The translations under genes and the position numbers were made by a program. This document shows, in pieces, positions 1 through 7,973 of a DNA stretch of 64,000 bases (positions are counted from its first letter, which is position 1; each line of letters begins with the position of its first letter). The stretch spans positions 1 through 64,000 of the forward strand of contig NZ_NFIN01000017.1 in the NCBI RefSeq assembly GCF_002161765.1, in the 5' to 3' direction. The notes under the pieces are model-generated. The model searched no databases. It worked only from the letters and a program-made list of their open reading frames with translations, and was not told the origin of the DNA. The stretch comes from Bacteroides sp. An322. GTDB taxonomy: Bacteria; Bacteroidota; Bacteroidia; Bacteroidales; Bacteroidaceae.

Positions 1-271
1 CTTCTTTAATGCCGGTGCATTCAGGCATAGCAGCTGAAACGTCTCCGTTCGGTGTATGAACGATCAATTTGCCATCGCTGAACTCGATGCTTTCCACGCA
101 TCCCAAAGCATTTACTTTGGTCTCCAGGTCAGCCAAGTCTGATGCAATCTGATCAACCCGTTGGTTCAGGTTATTGATGTCATCATCATAATCATTACAA
201 GAGGTAAAAGTTCCTGCCGAAGCGAACAAAAGCGCTCCGAACAGCAGTGCACTTAAATACTTTTTTCTCAT
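1..271 (-). CDS. Surface lipoprotein, N-terminal part (runs off window)
   Basis: The ORF starts at 271 and stays open to the window edge, giving about 90 residues. It begins MRKKYLSALLFGALLF, an n-region and hydrophobic core followed by a lipobox-like TFTSC, so it is a predicted exported lipoprotein. After the Cys comes an acidic tether (NDYDDDINN) and a short heptad-like coiled coil. The first 34 codons are almost identical to those of the lipoprotein gene starting at 4814; after about residue 57 the two diverge. The leader upstream of the start is also shared with that gene in inverted orientation. Substrate and function are unknown; by analogy with its partner it is a surface protein. Confidence 0.85.
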   Translation of the reverse strand, partial: MRKKYLSALLFGALLFASAGTFTSCNDYDDDINNLNQRVDQIASDLADLETKVNALGCVESIEFSDGKLIVHTPNGDVSAAMPECTGIKE

Positions 272-398
272 AACAAAATAAATTTAATTTATAAATTAAA
301 AAAACTCAAATCGTTCTAACTCAAGTCGTTACAAACAATTCCCTAATCTGCCGAAACCCCCGAATCCTTTTTGTCTTGTAACCGCGCCGGTTACTGAC
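170..398 (-). repeat. Long inverted repeat, left arm (leader plus N-terminus)
   Basis: Reading leftward, this arm contains a palindrome, about 106 bp of leader and the first 34 codons of the lipoprotein gene. It matches 4689-4915 in the opposite orientation with only a few mismatches and two small indels in the leader. The similarity starts at the palindrome and fades inside the coding sequence. Confidence 0.9.
378..394. promoter_or_regulatory. Palindromic candidate recombination site, left copy
   Basis: The sequence is GTAAC-CGCGCCG-GTTAC, a perfect 5-bp inverted repeat around a 7-bp spacer. The right arm has the same spacer in reverse complement with one half-site degenerate (GTTTC-CGGCGCG-GTTAC, 4692-4708). 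From memory, inverted repeats of the GTTAC/GTAAC type with 7-bp spacers are used by tyrosine recombinases for surface-protein switching in Bacteroides fragilis. A recombination role here is inferred. Confidence 0.5.
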
Positions 399-557
399 CA
401 AATCAGCTTCCAACGCTCCGTATTTCGGGACACAGCAGTTTTACCATAGAACTCTTCCTTTTTTAATCACGTTGAAATCCGTATCCGGATACGTCTCTCG
501 CTGCTTTCAAAAGGTTTTCATTCACAAATTTTGTTTTAGAAGACAACTTTCAAGGCA

Positions 558-565
558 CAAATGTA
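558..565 (-). promoter_or_regulatory. Candidate -7 box toward left lipoprotein gene
   Basis: TACATTTG on the minus strand matches the Bacteroidetes TAnnTTTG element. No TTTG lies at the usual 19-21 nt spacing. If real, transcription would run through the palindrome at 378-394 into the gene starting at 271, with a leader near 280 nt. Confidence 0.3.
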
Positions 566-943
566 AATGTTTTATTTTATACATGTATACCTTCGTACAA
601 AAAAGTTCGGCTAATTTTATATTTATTAACATAGAGACAAGAGCAATGCTCAAAAAACGGGGATTTGTGCAATGTTTTTGTCATATTCCTTAGGGTTTAG
701 GCTAACAAGCCAGTTTGATTCCTTACTCCTTATTATATTATATATAGCATCTCGGAAGCATCAGCATAAGAAAAACCGAATAGATTCCGAACAGATTTGA
801 AACGGTTCCGAACGTACTTCCGCCTACCAGTTCTCCGGCTTATCTTTGCATTGTCAATCAACGACAAGCGTTCTATGACTTTTTGTAACACTACCCGCCT
901 GCGGAACGGTTTATAATAAATGAATATCCGCAAAGTACCAACT

Positions 944-1022
944 GTAGGGGCGTATCGCATACGCCCTGAAAACATCCACGTGAATAAGTGTGCGCATTCG
1001 GGCGTATGCGATACGCCCCTAC
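944..1022. repeat. 79-bp palindromic MITE-like repeat, copy 1
   Basis: The ends are inverted repeats, starting GTAGGGGCGTATCGCATACG and ending with its reverse complement, around a centre of about 30 bp. A second copy lies at 7862-7939 in the opposite orientation with about ten substitutions. There is no coding capacity, so it is probably a non-autonomous element or REP-like sequence. Confidence 0.8.
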
Positions 1023-1065
1023 GATAATCCAATTGTTTTAATCTGCGTAATCTGCGGTGAGAAAG

Positions 1066-1992
1066 CTACTTTCGGAACTTCTCTGCAAACTCCAGCGAGA
1101 CGGAATTGGATACGCTTTGGCACACCTCGCTTCCGAAAGCCATACCGCACGCAATGATTTCATCCCAATCCTTTTCACTCAATCCACTTATATCAGAACG
1201 GCGGATGCGGTTGGCTATCAATCCATATACAATGCCGGCATTGAAGTTATCGCCTGCTCCAATGGTACTTACCGTTTTGACCTGAGGCACAGGATAATGC
1301 TTGTCGAAGTTTCCTGTGAAAAGACGGACATCACGGGGACCATCGGTACAGATAAACGACTTACAATAGAAATCTACCTTCTCCCGGTAAATGCGCTCCG
1401 GATTATCCAGACCAAACATAAAGCGAAAGTCCTCGGTAGACCCACGTAAGATATCGGTGTATTCGAAATTTTCGAGGATAGTGGGCATCAGCTTGATAGC
1501 TTCATTGGCATGCGTGCTGCGGAAATTAATATCATAATAAATGATAGCTTCCCGTTCGCGAGCCAAATCGAGCAATTCTTTAACTTTGTCTCTCAATACA
1601 GGTGTAATGGCAAAATAAGAACCTATCATCACGATATCATCTGCCTGGATATCGGGCATAACGACATCCAGACGCTGGCGGGGGTAATCTTTATAAAAGA
1701 TGTATTCGGCATCGTTATGCTCATTCAGAAAAGCCAAAGATACAGGAGACTTTCCATCGGGAAAAACATTGACGCTGTCTGTACGCACGCCATTGGCACG
1801 CATATTTTCCAAGATGATTTCCCCCACACGGTCGTTTCCGGTTTCGCTGATAAAGGTCACATCCATGCCCATTCTTCCTAACGATATCATAGCGTTATAG
1901 ACTGAACCTCCCGGCACGGCTGCCTGAGGCTGGTTATCACGAAACAGAATGTCGAGAATGGTTTCTCCTATACCTATTACTTTTCTTTTCAT
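1066..1992 (-). CDS. PfkB-family carbohydrate kinase (fructokinase-like)
   Basis: This is a ribokinase/PfkB-family sugar kinase of 308 residues, the usual length. It transfers the gamma-phosphate of ATP to a sugar or sugar phosphate in the cytoplasm. Visible motifs are the N-terminal PGGSVYNAMISLGRMG substrate/GG motif (about 27-42) and the C-terminal STIGAGDNFNAG signature (242-253) carrying the anion hole and catalytic Asp of GAGD. The sugar cannot be fixed from sequence; fructose is plausible. It lies 26 bp downstream of the SIS-domain isomerase gene on the same strand, suggesting co-transcription and possibly linked sugar-phosphate steps. Confidence 0.9.
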   Translation of the reverse strand: MKRKVIGIGETILDILFRDNQPQAAVPGGSVYNAMISLGRMGMDVTFISETGNDRVGEIILENMRANGVRTDSVNVFPDGKSPVSLAFLNEHNDAEYIFYKDYPRQRLDVVMPDIQADDIVMIGSYFAITPVLRDKVKELLDLAREREAIIYYDINFRSTHANEAIKLMPTILENFEYTDILRGSTEDFRFMFGLDNPERIYREKVDFYCKSFICTDGPRDVRLFTGNFDKHYPVPQVKTVSTIGAGDNFNAGIVYGLIANRIRRSDISGLSEKDWDEIIACGMAFGSEVCQSVSNSVSLEFAEKFRK

Positions 1993-2018
1993 GGTTTATA
2001 TATTATTGATTCTTAGAA

Positions 2019-2618
2019 TTATTTGCTCAATTCCCGCGAACGTTCACCCAGATATCCACCGTGATGCCGTTTGCTGTATTCTTCGATTGTAAAGCCAGTC
2101 TGCTTCATTGTCTCTACCACAAGAATATCGCCTATAACCGTCATGACGGTAGTAGAAGTGGTAGGAGTCATGCCTAGCGGGCAGACTTCATCGGGATGGC
2201 CTGTAGCGATGCAAATATCTGCCGCCTCTGCCAAAGGGCTGTCCGGATTGCCGGTAATCACAATCTTTTTCAGATTCGGATTGAGCCGCTCTGCCAAATC
2301 GGTAAGTTCGATAATCTCGCGTGTCTTCCCCGAATTGGAAATCAAAAGCAAGAGGTCATTCTCTTGCAAGATGCCTAAATCGCCATGTTGTGCCTCACTG
2401 GGATGAAGAAACACCGAAGGAGTTCCGGTAGAACAGAATGTAGTGGCTATATTCATGGCAATCTGTCCGGCTTTTCCCATGCCGCTAGTCACCAGTTTCC
2501 CTTTCTTTTGATGCACTTGTTCCACAATCAGACTGACTGCTTTTCCGTAGGCATCGGTTATCGGGATATTAAGCACAGCTTGCGCTTCGCGGCGCAGCAA
2601 TTCATGAATGGAATCCAT
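2019..2618 (-). CDS. SIS-domain sugar phosphate isomerase (KpsF/GutQ-like, no CBS)
   Basis: The protein has 199 residues and a single SIS domain, with the typical motifs KLVTSGMGKAGQIA (about 40-53), the ISNSGKTREI loop and the HGDLG / GMTPTTSTT segments of arabinose-5-phosphate isomerases. KpsF and KdsD enzymes normally carry two C-terminal CBS domains, absent here. Such short forms are known in Bacteroidetes and are assumed to supply arabinose 5-phosphate for Kdo synthesis. Close co-direction with the PfkB kinase suggests a shared transcript. A 6-phospho-3-hexuloisomerase activity is an alternative. Confidence 0.85.
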   Translation of the reverse strand: MDSIHELLRREAQAVLNIPITDAYGKAVSLIVEQVHQKKGKLVTSGMGKAGQIAMNIATTFCSTGTPSVFLHPSEAQHGDLGILQENDLLLLISNSGKTREIIELTDLAERLNPNLKKIVITGNPDSPLAEAADICIATGHPDEVCPLGMTPTTSTTVMTVIGDILVVETMKQTGFTIEEYSKRHHGGYLGERSRELSK

Positions 2619-2676
2619 TTCTTCAGTGAATAATTAATAGTTAACAATTAATAGTTTATCTCATATCGTCGGTGTC

Positions 2677-3210
2677 TTACATCAGCAATTCCGCCAATTC
2701 TTCGAAGGTATTTGCCACCTTATAATATTGTTTCAGCGGGCGATGGGCAAAACGGGTTTCTTCAAGCGTATGGAAAAAATGCAGGATGTCATTCCAAAAT
2801 CCATTGATATTATAAAAGATGACCTGCTTTCCGTGATACCCGATTGTTGCTGAAGCCATGACATGGAATATCTCGTCTAACGTACCGACTCCTCCCGGCA
2901 AAGCAACCGCCACATCGGCTTCTTGCAACATAATGTCCTTCCGGTCGCTCAGATTAACGGTGTGGAATGTTACGTCCAACTTATCGCTCACCATACTCCG
3001 TTCTTCGAGTTTAGTAGGCACTACGCCCATAAGCATAGCCCCTTTTGCCTTGGCAGCTTCGGCTACAACCTCCATCAGACCGGTATTTGCTCCGCCATAT
3101 ATCAGCCATTTATGATGTTCGCCCATCCATGCGCCCAATTCTTCTGCTTTTTCCTTATATATCGGGGCTATTGAATCGGATGCGGAACAGAATAATGCTA
3201 TCTTGTTCAT
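2677..3210 (-). CDS. LOG-family protein (TIGR00730, cytokinin riboside 5'-monophosphate hydrolase-like)
   Basis: This is a 177-residue Rossmann-like LOG protein. It shows the family motif GGANTGLM (about 38-45) and the signature PGGVGTLDEIFHV, which forms the phosphoribohydrolase active site. Members cleave N-glycosidic bonds of nucleoside 5'-monophosphates; the physiological role in gut bacteria is unclear. The start at MNKIALFCSAS was preferred over an upstream in-frame ATG because the family begins there. It is divergent from the M16 peptidase. A second LOG paralogue is at 18000-18587. Confidence 0.9.
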   Translation of the reverse strand: MNKIALFCSASDSIAPIYKEKAEELGAWMGEHHKWLIYGGANTGLMEVVAEAAKAKGAMLMGVVPTKLEERSMVSDKLDVTFHTVNLSDRKDIMLQEADVAVALPGGVGTLDEIFHVMASATIGYHGKQVIFYNINGFWNDILHFFHTLEETRFAHRPLKQYYKVANTFEELAELLM

Positions 3211-3285
3211 GTGTATGAAGTTTATAAACTCAAAACTTACTTGCAAATATCTGCATTTTTTCTGCAAAAGCAATGAGTATTATTG

Positions 3286-3293
3286 TATTTTTG
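3286..3293 (+). promoter_or_regulatory. -7 promoter box of M16 peptidase gene
   Basis: TATTTTTG fits TAnnTTTG and lies 28 nt before the chosen start codon at 3322. No clear -33 TTTG is seen at standard spacing. Confidence 0.5.
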
Positions 3294-3321
3294 CATCCGA
3301 ATTTATTCTAACAGAAAAAAC

Positions 3322-4545
3322 ATGGGCTATCAAACTGTTACTTTACCCAACGGAATACGCATTATCCACGAGCAGAACCCAATCAATGTGGCATATTGCG
3401 GTTATGCCATTGATGCTGGAACACGCGATGAACAGGCAGACGAACAAGGCATGGCGCATTTTGTTGAACATCTGATATTTAAGGGAACCCGCAAACGCCA
3501 TGCATGGCACATATTGAACCGGATGGAAAATGTAGGCGGGGACTTGAATGCTTATACCAATAAGGAAGAAACCGTCATCTATAGCGCTTTCTTGAAAGAA
3601 GATTTCTTGCGTGCGGCAGAATTGCTGACTGATATTGTATTCAACAGTACTTTCCCACAAAATGAAATCGAAAAAGAAGTGGAAGTCATCATCGATGAAA
3701 TACAAAGCTACGAAGACAGCCCAGCCGAACTGATATTCGATGATTTCGAAGAATTGATTTTCCCCGACCACCCGTTAGGGCGGAATATTTTAGGCAAGCC
3801 TGAACAGCTTCGGAATTTCCGGAGCGAAGATGCCTTACGCTTTGTCAACCGCTATTATAAACCGGATAACCTGATTTTTTTTGTGCAGGGCAATCTGGAC
3901 TTCAACCGCATTGTGCGGAGTATGGAAAAAGTGACGGCTGGAATCCCTTTTAGCACAACAGAAAATTACACCCGTCAAGCCCCCGGACCTTATCATCCTC
4001 GTCAAGTCGTTTTGCACAAAGATACGCATCAGGCACACGTAATGATAGGCGGACGCGGATACAATGCTTACGATGAACGACGTACAGGACTTTATCTGTT
4101 GAACAATATTTTAGGCGGACCGGGCATGAACAGCCGGTTGAACGTAGCTTTGCGCGAAAAAAGAGGATTGGTATACAGCGTAGAATCCAATCTGACTGCC
4201 TATACTGATACAGGAACATTTTGCATTTATTTCGGATGTGACCTTAAAGATACCGACCGATGCATCGAATTGGTACAGAAAGAATTGCGCAACCTGCGCG
4301 AGCAACCGTTAACCACATCACGCCTAAACGCTGCGAAGAAACAAATTATCGGACAAATCGGTGTGGCAAGCGACAATTTTGAAAGCAATGCCCTTGATAT
4401 GGCAAAATCGTTTCTTCATTATAAACAATATGAAGCTAAAGAAAAACTTTTCCAGCGCATCGAATCTTTAACTGCATCCTATTTGCAGGATATAGCCAAT
4501 GAAATGTTTGATGAAAACTATCTTTCCACATTGATTTATCAATAA
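3322..4545 (+). CDS. M16-family zinc metallopeptidase
   Basis: The protein has 407 residues with the inverted zinc motif HFVEH at 46-50 and the downstream Glu-rich segment (EIEKEVEVIIDEI) that supplies the third zinc ligand. The length fits a single processing-peptidase-like subunit (two M16 domains, the second inactive) that degrades peptides inside the cell. No signal peptide is seen with the start at MGYQTVTLPNG, chosen because homologues begin there and the -7 box lies just upstream. The gene is the last before the right-hand lipoprotein arm and is divergent from the LOG gene. Confidence 0.9.
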   Translation: MGYQTVTLPNGIRIIHEQNPINVAYCGYAIDAGTRDEQADEQGMAHFVEHLIFKGTRKRHAWHILNRMENVGGDLNAYTNKEETVIYSAFLKEDFLRAAELLTDIVFNSTFPQNEIEKEVEVIIDEIQSYEDSPAELIFDDFEELIFPDHPLGRNILGKPEQLRNFRSEDALRFVNRYYKPDNLIFFVQGNLDFNRIVRSMEKVTAGIPFSTTENYTRQAPGPYHPRQVVLHKDTHQAHVMIGGRGYNAYDERRTGLYLLNNILGGPGMNSRLNVALREKRGLVYSVESNLTAYTDTGTFCIYFGCDLKDTDRCIELVQKELRNLREQPLTTSRLNAAKKQIIGQIGVASDNFESNALDMAKSFLHYKQYEAKEKLFQRIESLTASYLQDIANEMFDENYLSTLIYQ

Positions 4546-4688
4546 GCCTTTCTTTTCTAATTTTCTCATACCAAACACTCGTCAGGTTTTGGACTACAAA
4601 ACCGGCACATATTTGCGCCGCGTGAGTTCCGAGCCTCTTGAAGCCTAGGATTAATTCACTATCTATCAACTACTTACCCATACCTACG

Positions 4689-4915
4689 TCAGTTTCCGGC
4701 GCGGTTACAAGACAAAAAGGATTCGGGAGTTTCGGCAGATTAGGAAATTGTTTGTAACGACTTGAGTTAGAACGATTTGAGTTTTTTAATTTATAAATTA
4801 AATTTATTTTGTTATGAGAAAAAAGTATTTAAGTGCACTGCTGTTCGGAGCGCTTCTGTTCGCTTCGGCTGGAACTTTTACTTCATGTAAGGACTACGAT
4901 GATGACATCAACAAT
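4689..4915 (+). repeat. Long inverted repeat, right arm (leader plus N-terminus)
   Basis: It is the inverted counterpart of 170-398. The leader of about 125 bp is nearly identical and the first 34 codons of the lipoprotein gene are highly similar. Together the arms enclose about 4.3 kb with four intact genes. Confidence 0.9.
4692..4708. promoter_or_regulatory. Palindromic candidate recombination site, right copy
   Basis: GTTTC-CGGCGCG-GTTAC has the same 7-bp core as the left site in reverse complement, with one half-site degenerate. Upstream, at 4588-4615, a TTTG ... CATATTTG pair reads rightward across the site; its 16-nt spacing and imperfect -7 box make it a weak promoter candidate. Confidence 0.45.
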
Positions 4916-7564
4916 TTGAGTCAGAGAATCGACCAAGTTGCTAGCGACTTGAGCGACTTGAAGACAAAGGTTGACGCTTTGGGCGGTTATGTAGAGAACG
5001 TTTCTTTCGCTGATGGCGTATTGAGCGTTACTACTGGTGGAAACACCGTAACTTACAACATCCCCGACAAAACCGGAGTGAATGAAGTGACTTTGGCTTT
5101 GGAAGGAAATAATTTGGTTTTGACGGTTGACGGAACTGCTACTACTATCGAATTGCCGGCTGGTGAAAGTGGCGAAACTCCTGAAATTCCGGAAATCGAA
5201 GTTATCGACGGCGTTCTTTATATCAACGGAGAAGCTCAAGACTTGAAAGTAGACGTTGAAAGCAACGTTACTATCATCGAAAGCACTATCCCGGGCAACG
5301 AAACTTACACCGTTATGGTTAACGGCGAAGAAGTAACTTTCGCTAAGGCTTTTGCTGATGTAAGAATCACATTAGAAAGCGCTAACAACGGAAGCGATGG
5401 CTTCTATTTTACAGAAGTCGGTTTGTTGGCTGCTGCTGACAATCAACAATCATACGGTATTCATTGGGCAAGAGCAACTAAAGATATTGCATGGGACGGT
5501 CCTAAGGGCAATATCGCAAGCGGTACATTGGTTGTAGGTCAGACTACAGCTGCTGAAGTGACTGTACGTCCGATTAACTTCGACTTGAAAGCTCACGAAA
5601 ACGAATTGACTTTGGTTTCTTCTACAGGCGTTGTAGCTCCTGCTAAAGTAGTCGTTTACAAGTCTCAAGACAATGGTCCGTTGCATAGTGGTTCAAGAGC
5701 CGCTGACATCACATACGATGACGTAAAACAGGGTGACTATGTATTGGGTATCCAATTGAACAGCGATTTGACCGACAGACAAGTTATCGAATCATTCGCT
5801 ACTGCTGACGGCAATCACAACGTAAAATATGCTTTAGCTCTTGACGGTACAGTCGTTACTGACTATAATTTTGTTATTGATACACAACTGAAAGCTGATA
5901 CTCAAACTAAGTGTGAGAAACCGCAACCTAGCAAGTTTGTTATCGGAGGAGAAAACTATTGGGAAGCTCCTACAGGTACTCACCAAATGACTTATTTGGA
6001 TGGCCGTATCTATGATATGAAGGTTGAAATTGACCCGAGTTCTCAATCTGATGCTAATGTTTATGGTGTGAAGATTAATGAAGACGGAACGATTACAGCC
6101 GGTGCAAATGCAGAAAGTCGTCGTTTTAAATTGCAAGTAACATTGATTGACGTTAACGGAAATATTTCTGAAACAGAAGTTATTGAAGTTGTGTTCAAGC
6201 AAGCTGATCCTGCTCAGATTACCGAATTGGCTCCGATGCCTTATACTGTAACTCCGCTTGCTGATAAGAGTGTAGTTATCAATTTGGGTGACGTATTCAC
6301 TTCATTGAGCGATGAAGATGCTATTGCGCTTGATAGCAGAAATAACATTGTATGGGATATCGAAGATACAGATGATACCTTCGTTCTTACTCAAACAAAT
6401 TTGAGAGCTTTGAATGGAGAAATTGCAGGTGGTATCACTTACTATTCAGATGCTGCTTGTACGCAAGAAATCGATGCTAATGACTGGAATGACGGTGAAG
6501 CAGTGAAGTCTATTAAGTATGCTAAGATTCCTGTAACGAACTATAACCTCTTCGCATCGTTAGGTGAGCACTTGTTGTCTATTAAATTATATAGAGAAGT
6601 TGGTGTTGTTCCTACTGATCCTGTTTATAAGACTATCAAGACTGTTAATGTTCCTGTAGATGTTCAGTTGCCTGCTTGGGAAGCCTTGTTCTCTCAACCT
6701 ACTCAAACTTGGGACAACGACACTTACATAACTCGTATTGTTGATGTTCGTGGTACTGGAACAAACCGTCGCGCTGAAATCTCTATGGATGCTTATGCAG
6801 CCGTAGCTGGTTCTGGAGCAATCGCTGATGATATCAAAGTTAACTACATCGGTGCTAATATTGATGGCAATATGATCAATGCTATCAATGGAACAAGTGA
6901 TAATAATCCTTTGATGATAGCACAACAAGTAAATGCAAACTTCGTATTAAAAGCTGAAGCAAGTATCGCTGATGCAAATGGTAACCTGCCAGCAGCAGAT
7001 ATGACAGCTGACTTCCAATATACAATCGGTAATGTTCCTGCATTTACTGTTAAGAAAGAAAATGTGAAAGTTCATATCAAGTCTATCTTTGAAGATGTTA
7101 CTTACGTTTGGTACAATAAGGACGGTAATGAAACTACTGGTCCGGCAGAATTGGATGGCGTAACAAGCACTATTAAGGGTACCGGTTCTACAGATTCTGA
7201 TAAGAAGAAAGGTTTAGCACTGCGTTTCATCTCTCAAAATATAGAAATTGGTGACTTAGATCATGCTACTTGGGGTCAATTCAATGTATTAGGCCTCTTA
7301 GGCGGTGTTCAAGATCTCGTCGCAGGTGCTCCTACAAATAGAACTCAAATTGGATATGAAATGGAAGCAACAAGCGATGGTGTTTCTGCTATCACCATTA
7401 CTAAGACTGCACACGTTGCATCTCCGTATGCTCAATCCTTCATCACTCTTACTCCGACAAGCGGTGTAATTTCTGACAATGGTGGTACAATCACATTGAC
7501 ATTCACTGACTTCTTAGGAGTTAAGACTGAAGTTGTTATTCCGTTCGTAAAGAAAAATCTTTAA
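4814..7564 (+). CDS. Large surface lipoprotein (possible S-layer-like protein)
   Basis: The protein has 916 residues and starts with a lipoprotein signal peptide (MRKKYLSALLFGALLF, then a TFTSC lipobox). An acidic CKDYDDDINN tether and a short coiled coil (about 33-60) follow. The rest is beta-rich, Thr/Asn/Asp-rich and acidic, with no family I can name. Codon use is strongly biased (GCT, GTT, ACT, GAC, AAC), unlike the neighbours, which suggests very high expression. Size, acidity and bias resemble abundant Bacteroidales surface-layer lipoproteins, but that is inference. Its leader and N-terminus are duplicated in inverse orientation at 170-398, suggesting alternate expression with the gene at 1-271. 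Two hairpins follow the stop codon. Confidence 0.85.
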   Translation: MRKKYLSALLFGALLFASAGTFTSCKDYDDDINNLSQRIDQVASDLSDLKTKVDALGGYVENVSFADGVLSVTTGGNTVTYNIPDKTGVNEVTLALEGNNLVLTVDGTATTIELPAGESGETPEIPEIEVIDGVLYINGEAQDLKVDVESNVTIIESTIPGNETYTVMVNGEEVTFAKAFADVRITLESANNGSDGFYFTEVGLLAAADNQQSYGIHWARATKDIAWDGPKGNIASGTLVVGQTTAAEVTVRPINFDLKAHENELTLVSSTGVVAPAKVVVYKSQDNGPLHSGSRAADITYDDVKQGDYVLGIQLNSDLTDRQVIESFATADGNHNVKYALALDGTVVTDYNFVIDTQLKADTQTKCEKPQPSKFVIGGENYWEAPTGTHQMTYLDGRIYDMKVEIDPSSQSDANVYGVKINEDGTITAGANAESRRFKLQVTLIDVNGNISETEVIEVVFKQADPAQITELAPMPYTVTPLADKSVVINLGDVFTSLSDEDAIALDSRNNIVWDIEDTDDTFVLTQTNLRALNGEIAGGITYYSDAACTQEIDANDWNDGEAVKSIKYAKIPVTNYNLFASLGEHLLSIKLYREVGVVPTDPVYKTIKTVNVPVDVQLPAWEALFSQPTQTWDNDTYITRIVDVRGTGTNRRAEISMDAYAAVAGSGAIADDIKVNYIGANIDGNMINAINGTSDNNPLMIAQQVNANFVLKAEASIADANGNLPAADMTADFQYTIGNVPAFTVKKENVKVHIKSIFEDVTYVWYNKDGNETTGPAELDGVTSTIKGTGSTDSDKKKGLALRFISQNIEIGDLDHATWGQFNVLGLLGGVQDLVAGAPTNRTQIGYEMEATSDGVSAITITKTAHVASPYAQSFITLTPTSGVISDNGGTITLTFTDFLGVKTEVVIPFVKKNL

Positions 7565-7589
7565 TAGATAGCAATATCTCTCTCTAAAT

Positions 7590-7621
7590 AAAGAAGCGGC
7601 TCTGAACAGACCCGCTTCTTT
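7590..7621 (+). terminator. Hairpin after surface lipoprotein gene
   Basis: A perfect 10-bp stem (AAAGAAGCGG / CCGCTTCTTT) with a 12-nt loop begins 26 nt after the stop codon. The run of T is short, so termination may need the second hairpin downstream. Confidence 0.7.
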
Positions 7622-7658
7622 AAACAGACAAGATTTTTAAGTAATTAATGCTTACCAA

Positions 7659-7693
7659 AGAGGTATTCTTGGCATAAAGCTGAGAATACCTCT
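7659..7693 (+). terminator. Second hairpin, likely intrinsic terminator
   Basis: A perfect 11-bp stem (AGAGGTATTCT / AGAATACCTCT) is followed by TGCTTTTAT. Two successive strong hairpins fit a highly transcribed gene. Confidence 0.65.
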
Positions 7694-7730
7694 TGCTTTT
7701 ATATGCTTCCTGCCAATCCGGCACTTAGCT

Positions 7731-7819
7731 ACTGACAAAAATGCATACGGCTGCATCAGCCAATTCATACGGGTGCATCAGCTATCGAAGCCTGCTTCGT
7801 AAGCCAATGCACCCGTATG
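7731..7819. repeat. CATACGGG palindromic intergenic repeat, copy 1
   Basis: It contains a perfect 13-bp inverted repeat (CATACGGGTGCAT at 7766-7778 and its complement at 7807-7819) and starts with CTGACAAAAATGCATACGGC, shared with the copy at 59673. With the MITE at 7862 it fills the space between the lipoprotein and the M3 peptidase genes; no gene is seen there. Confidence 0.6.
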
Positions 7820-7861
7820 CGTTTTTAATTATATGAACGTCCGCATTTCAGCAAATTAACT

Positions 7862-7939
7862 GTAGGGGCGTATTGCATACGCCCGAATGCACACACTTAT
7901 CTACGCGGATGTTTTCAGGCGTATGCGATACACCCCTAC
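7862..7939. repeat. 79-bp palindromic MITE-like repeat, copy 2
   Basis: This is the inverted copy of 944-1022, with the same GTAGGGGCGTAT ends and a centre that reads as the reverse complement of copy 1. Confidence 0.8.
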
Positions 7940-7973
7940 ATTGGTGCGGACATTCATATTTAATTATCAATGA

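Larger units (their letters stand above)
272..1065. other. Intergenic region between lipoprotein and kinase genes
   Basis: No convincing gene is present. It holds the left inverted-repeat arm (272-398), a TACATTTG -7-like box reading leftward toward the lipoprotein gene (558-565), an isolated TATCTTTG box reading rightward with no gene after it (841-848), and a MITE-like palindromic repeat (944-1022). The small ORFs here have no recognisable family and partly run through the repeat. Confidence 0.6.

Noticed and set aside
472-693. A 73-codon frame between the left arm and the MITE
   Set aside because: No conserved pattern, Phe/Cys-rich translation and no promoter box in front of it.
841-943. 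A possible small RNA after the TATCTTTG box at 841
   Set aside because: No -33 element at standard spacing, no terminator before the MITE and no other support.
733-1032. A 99-codon frame on the minus strand upstream of the kinase
   Set aside because: Its first third translates the MITE-like palindrome, and the rest has no family resemblance.
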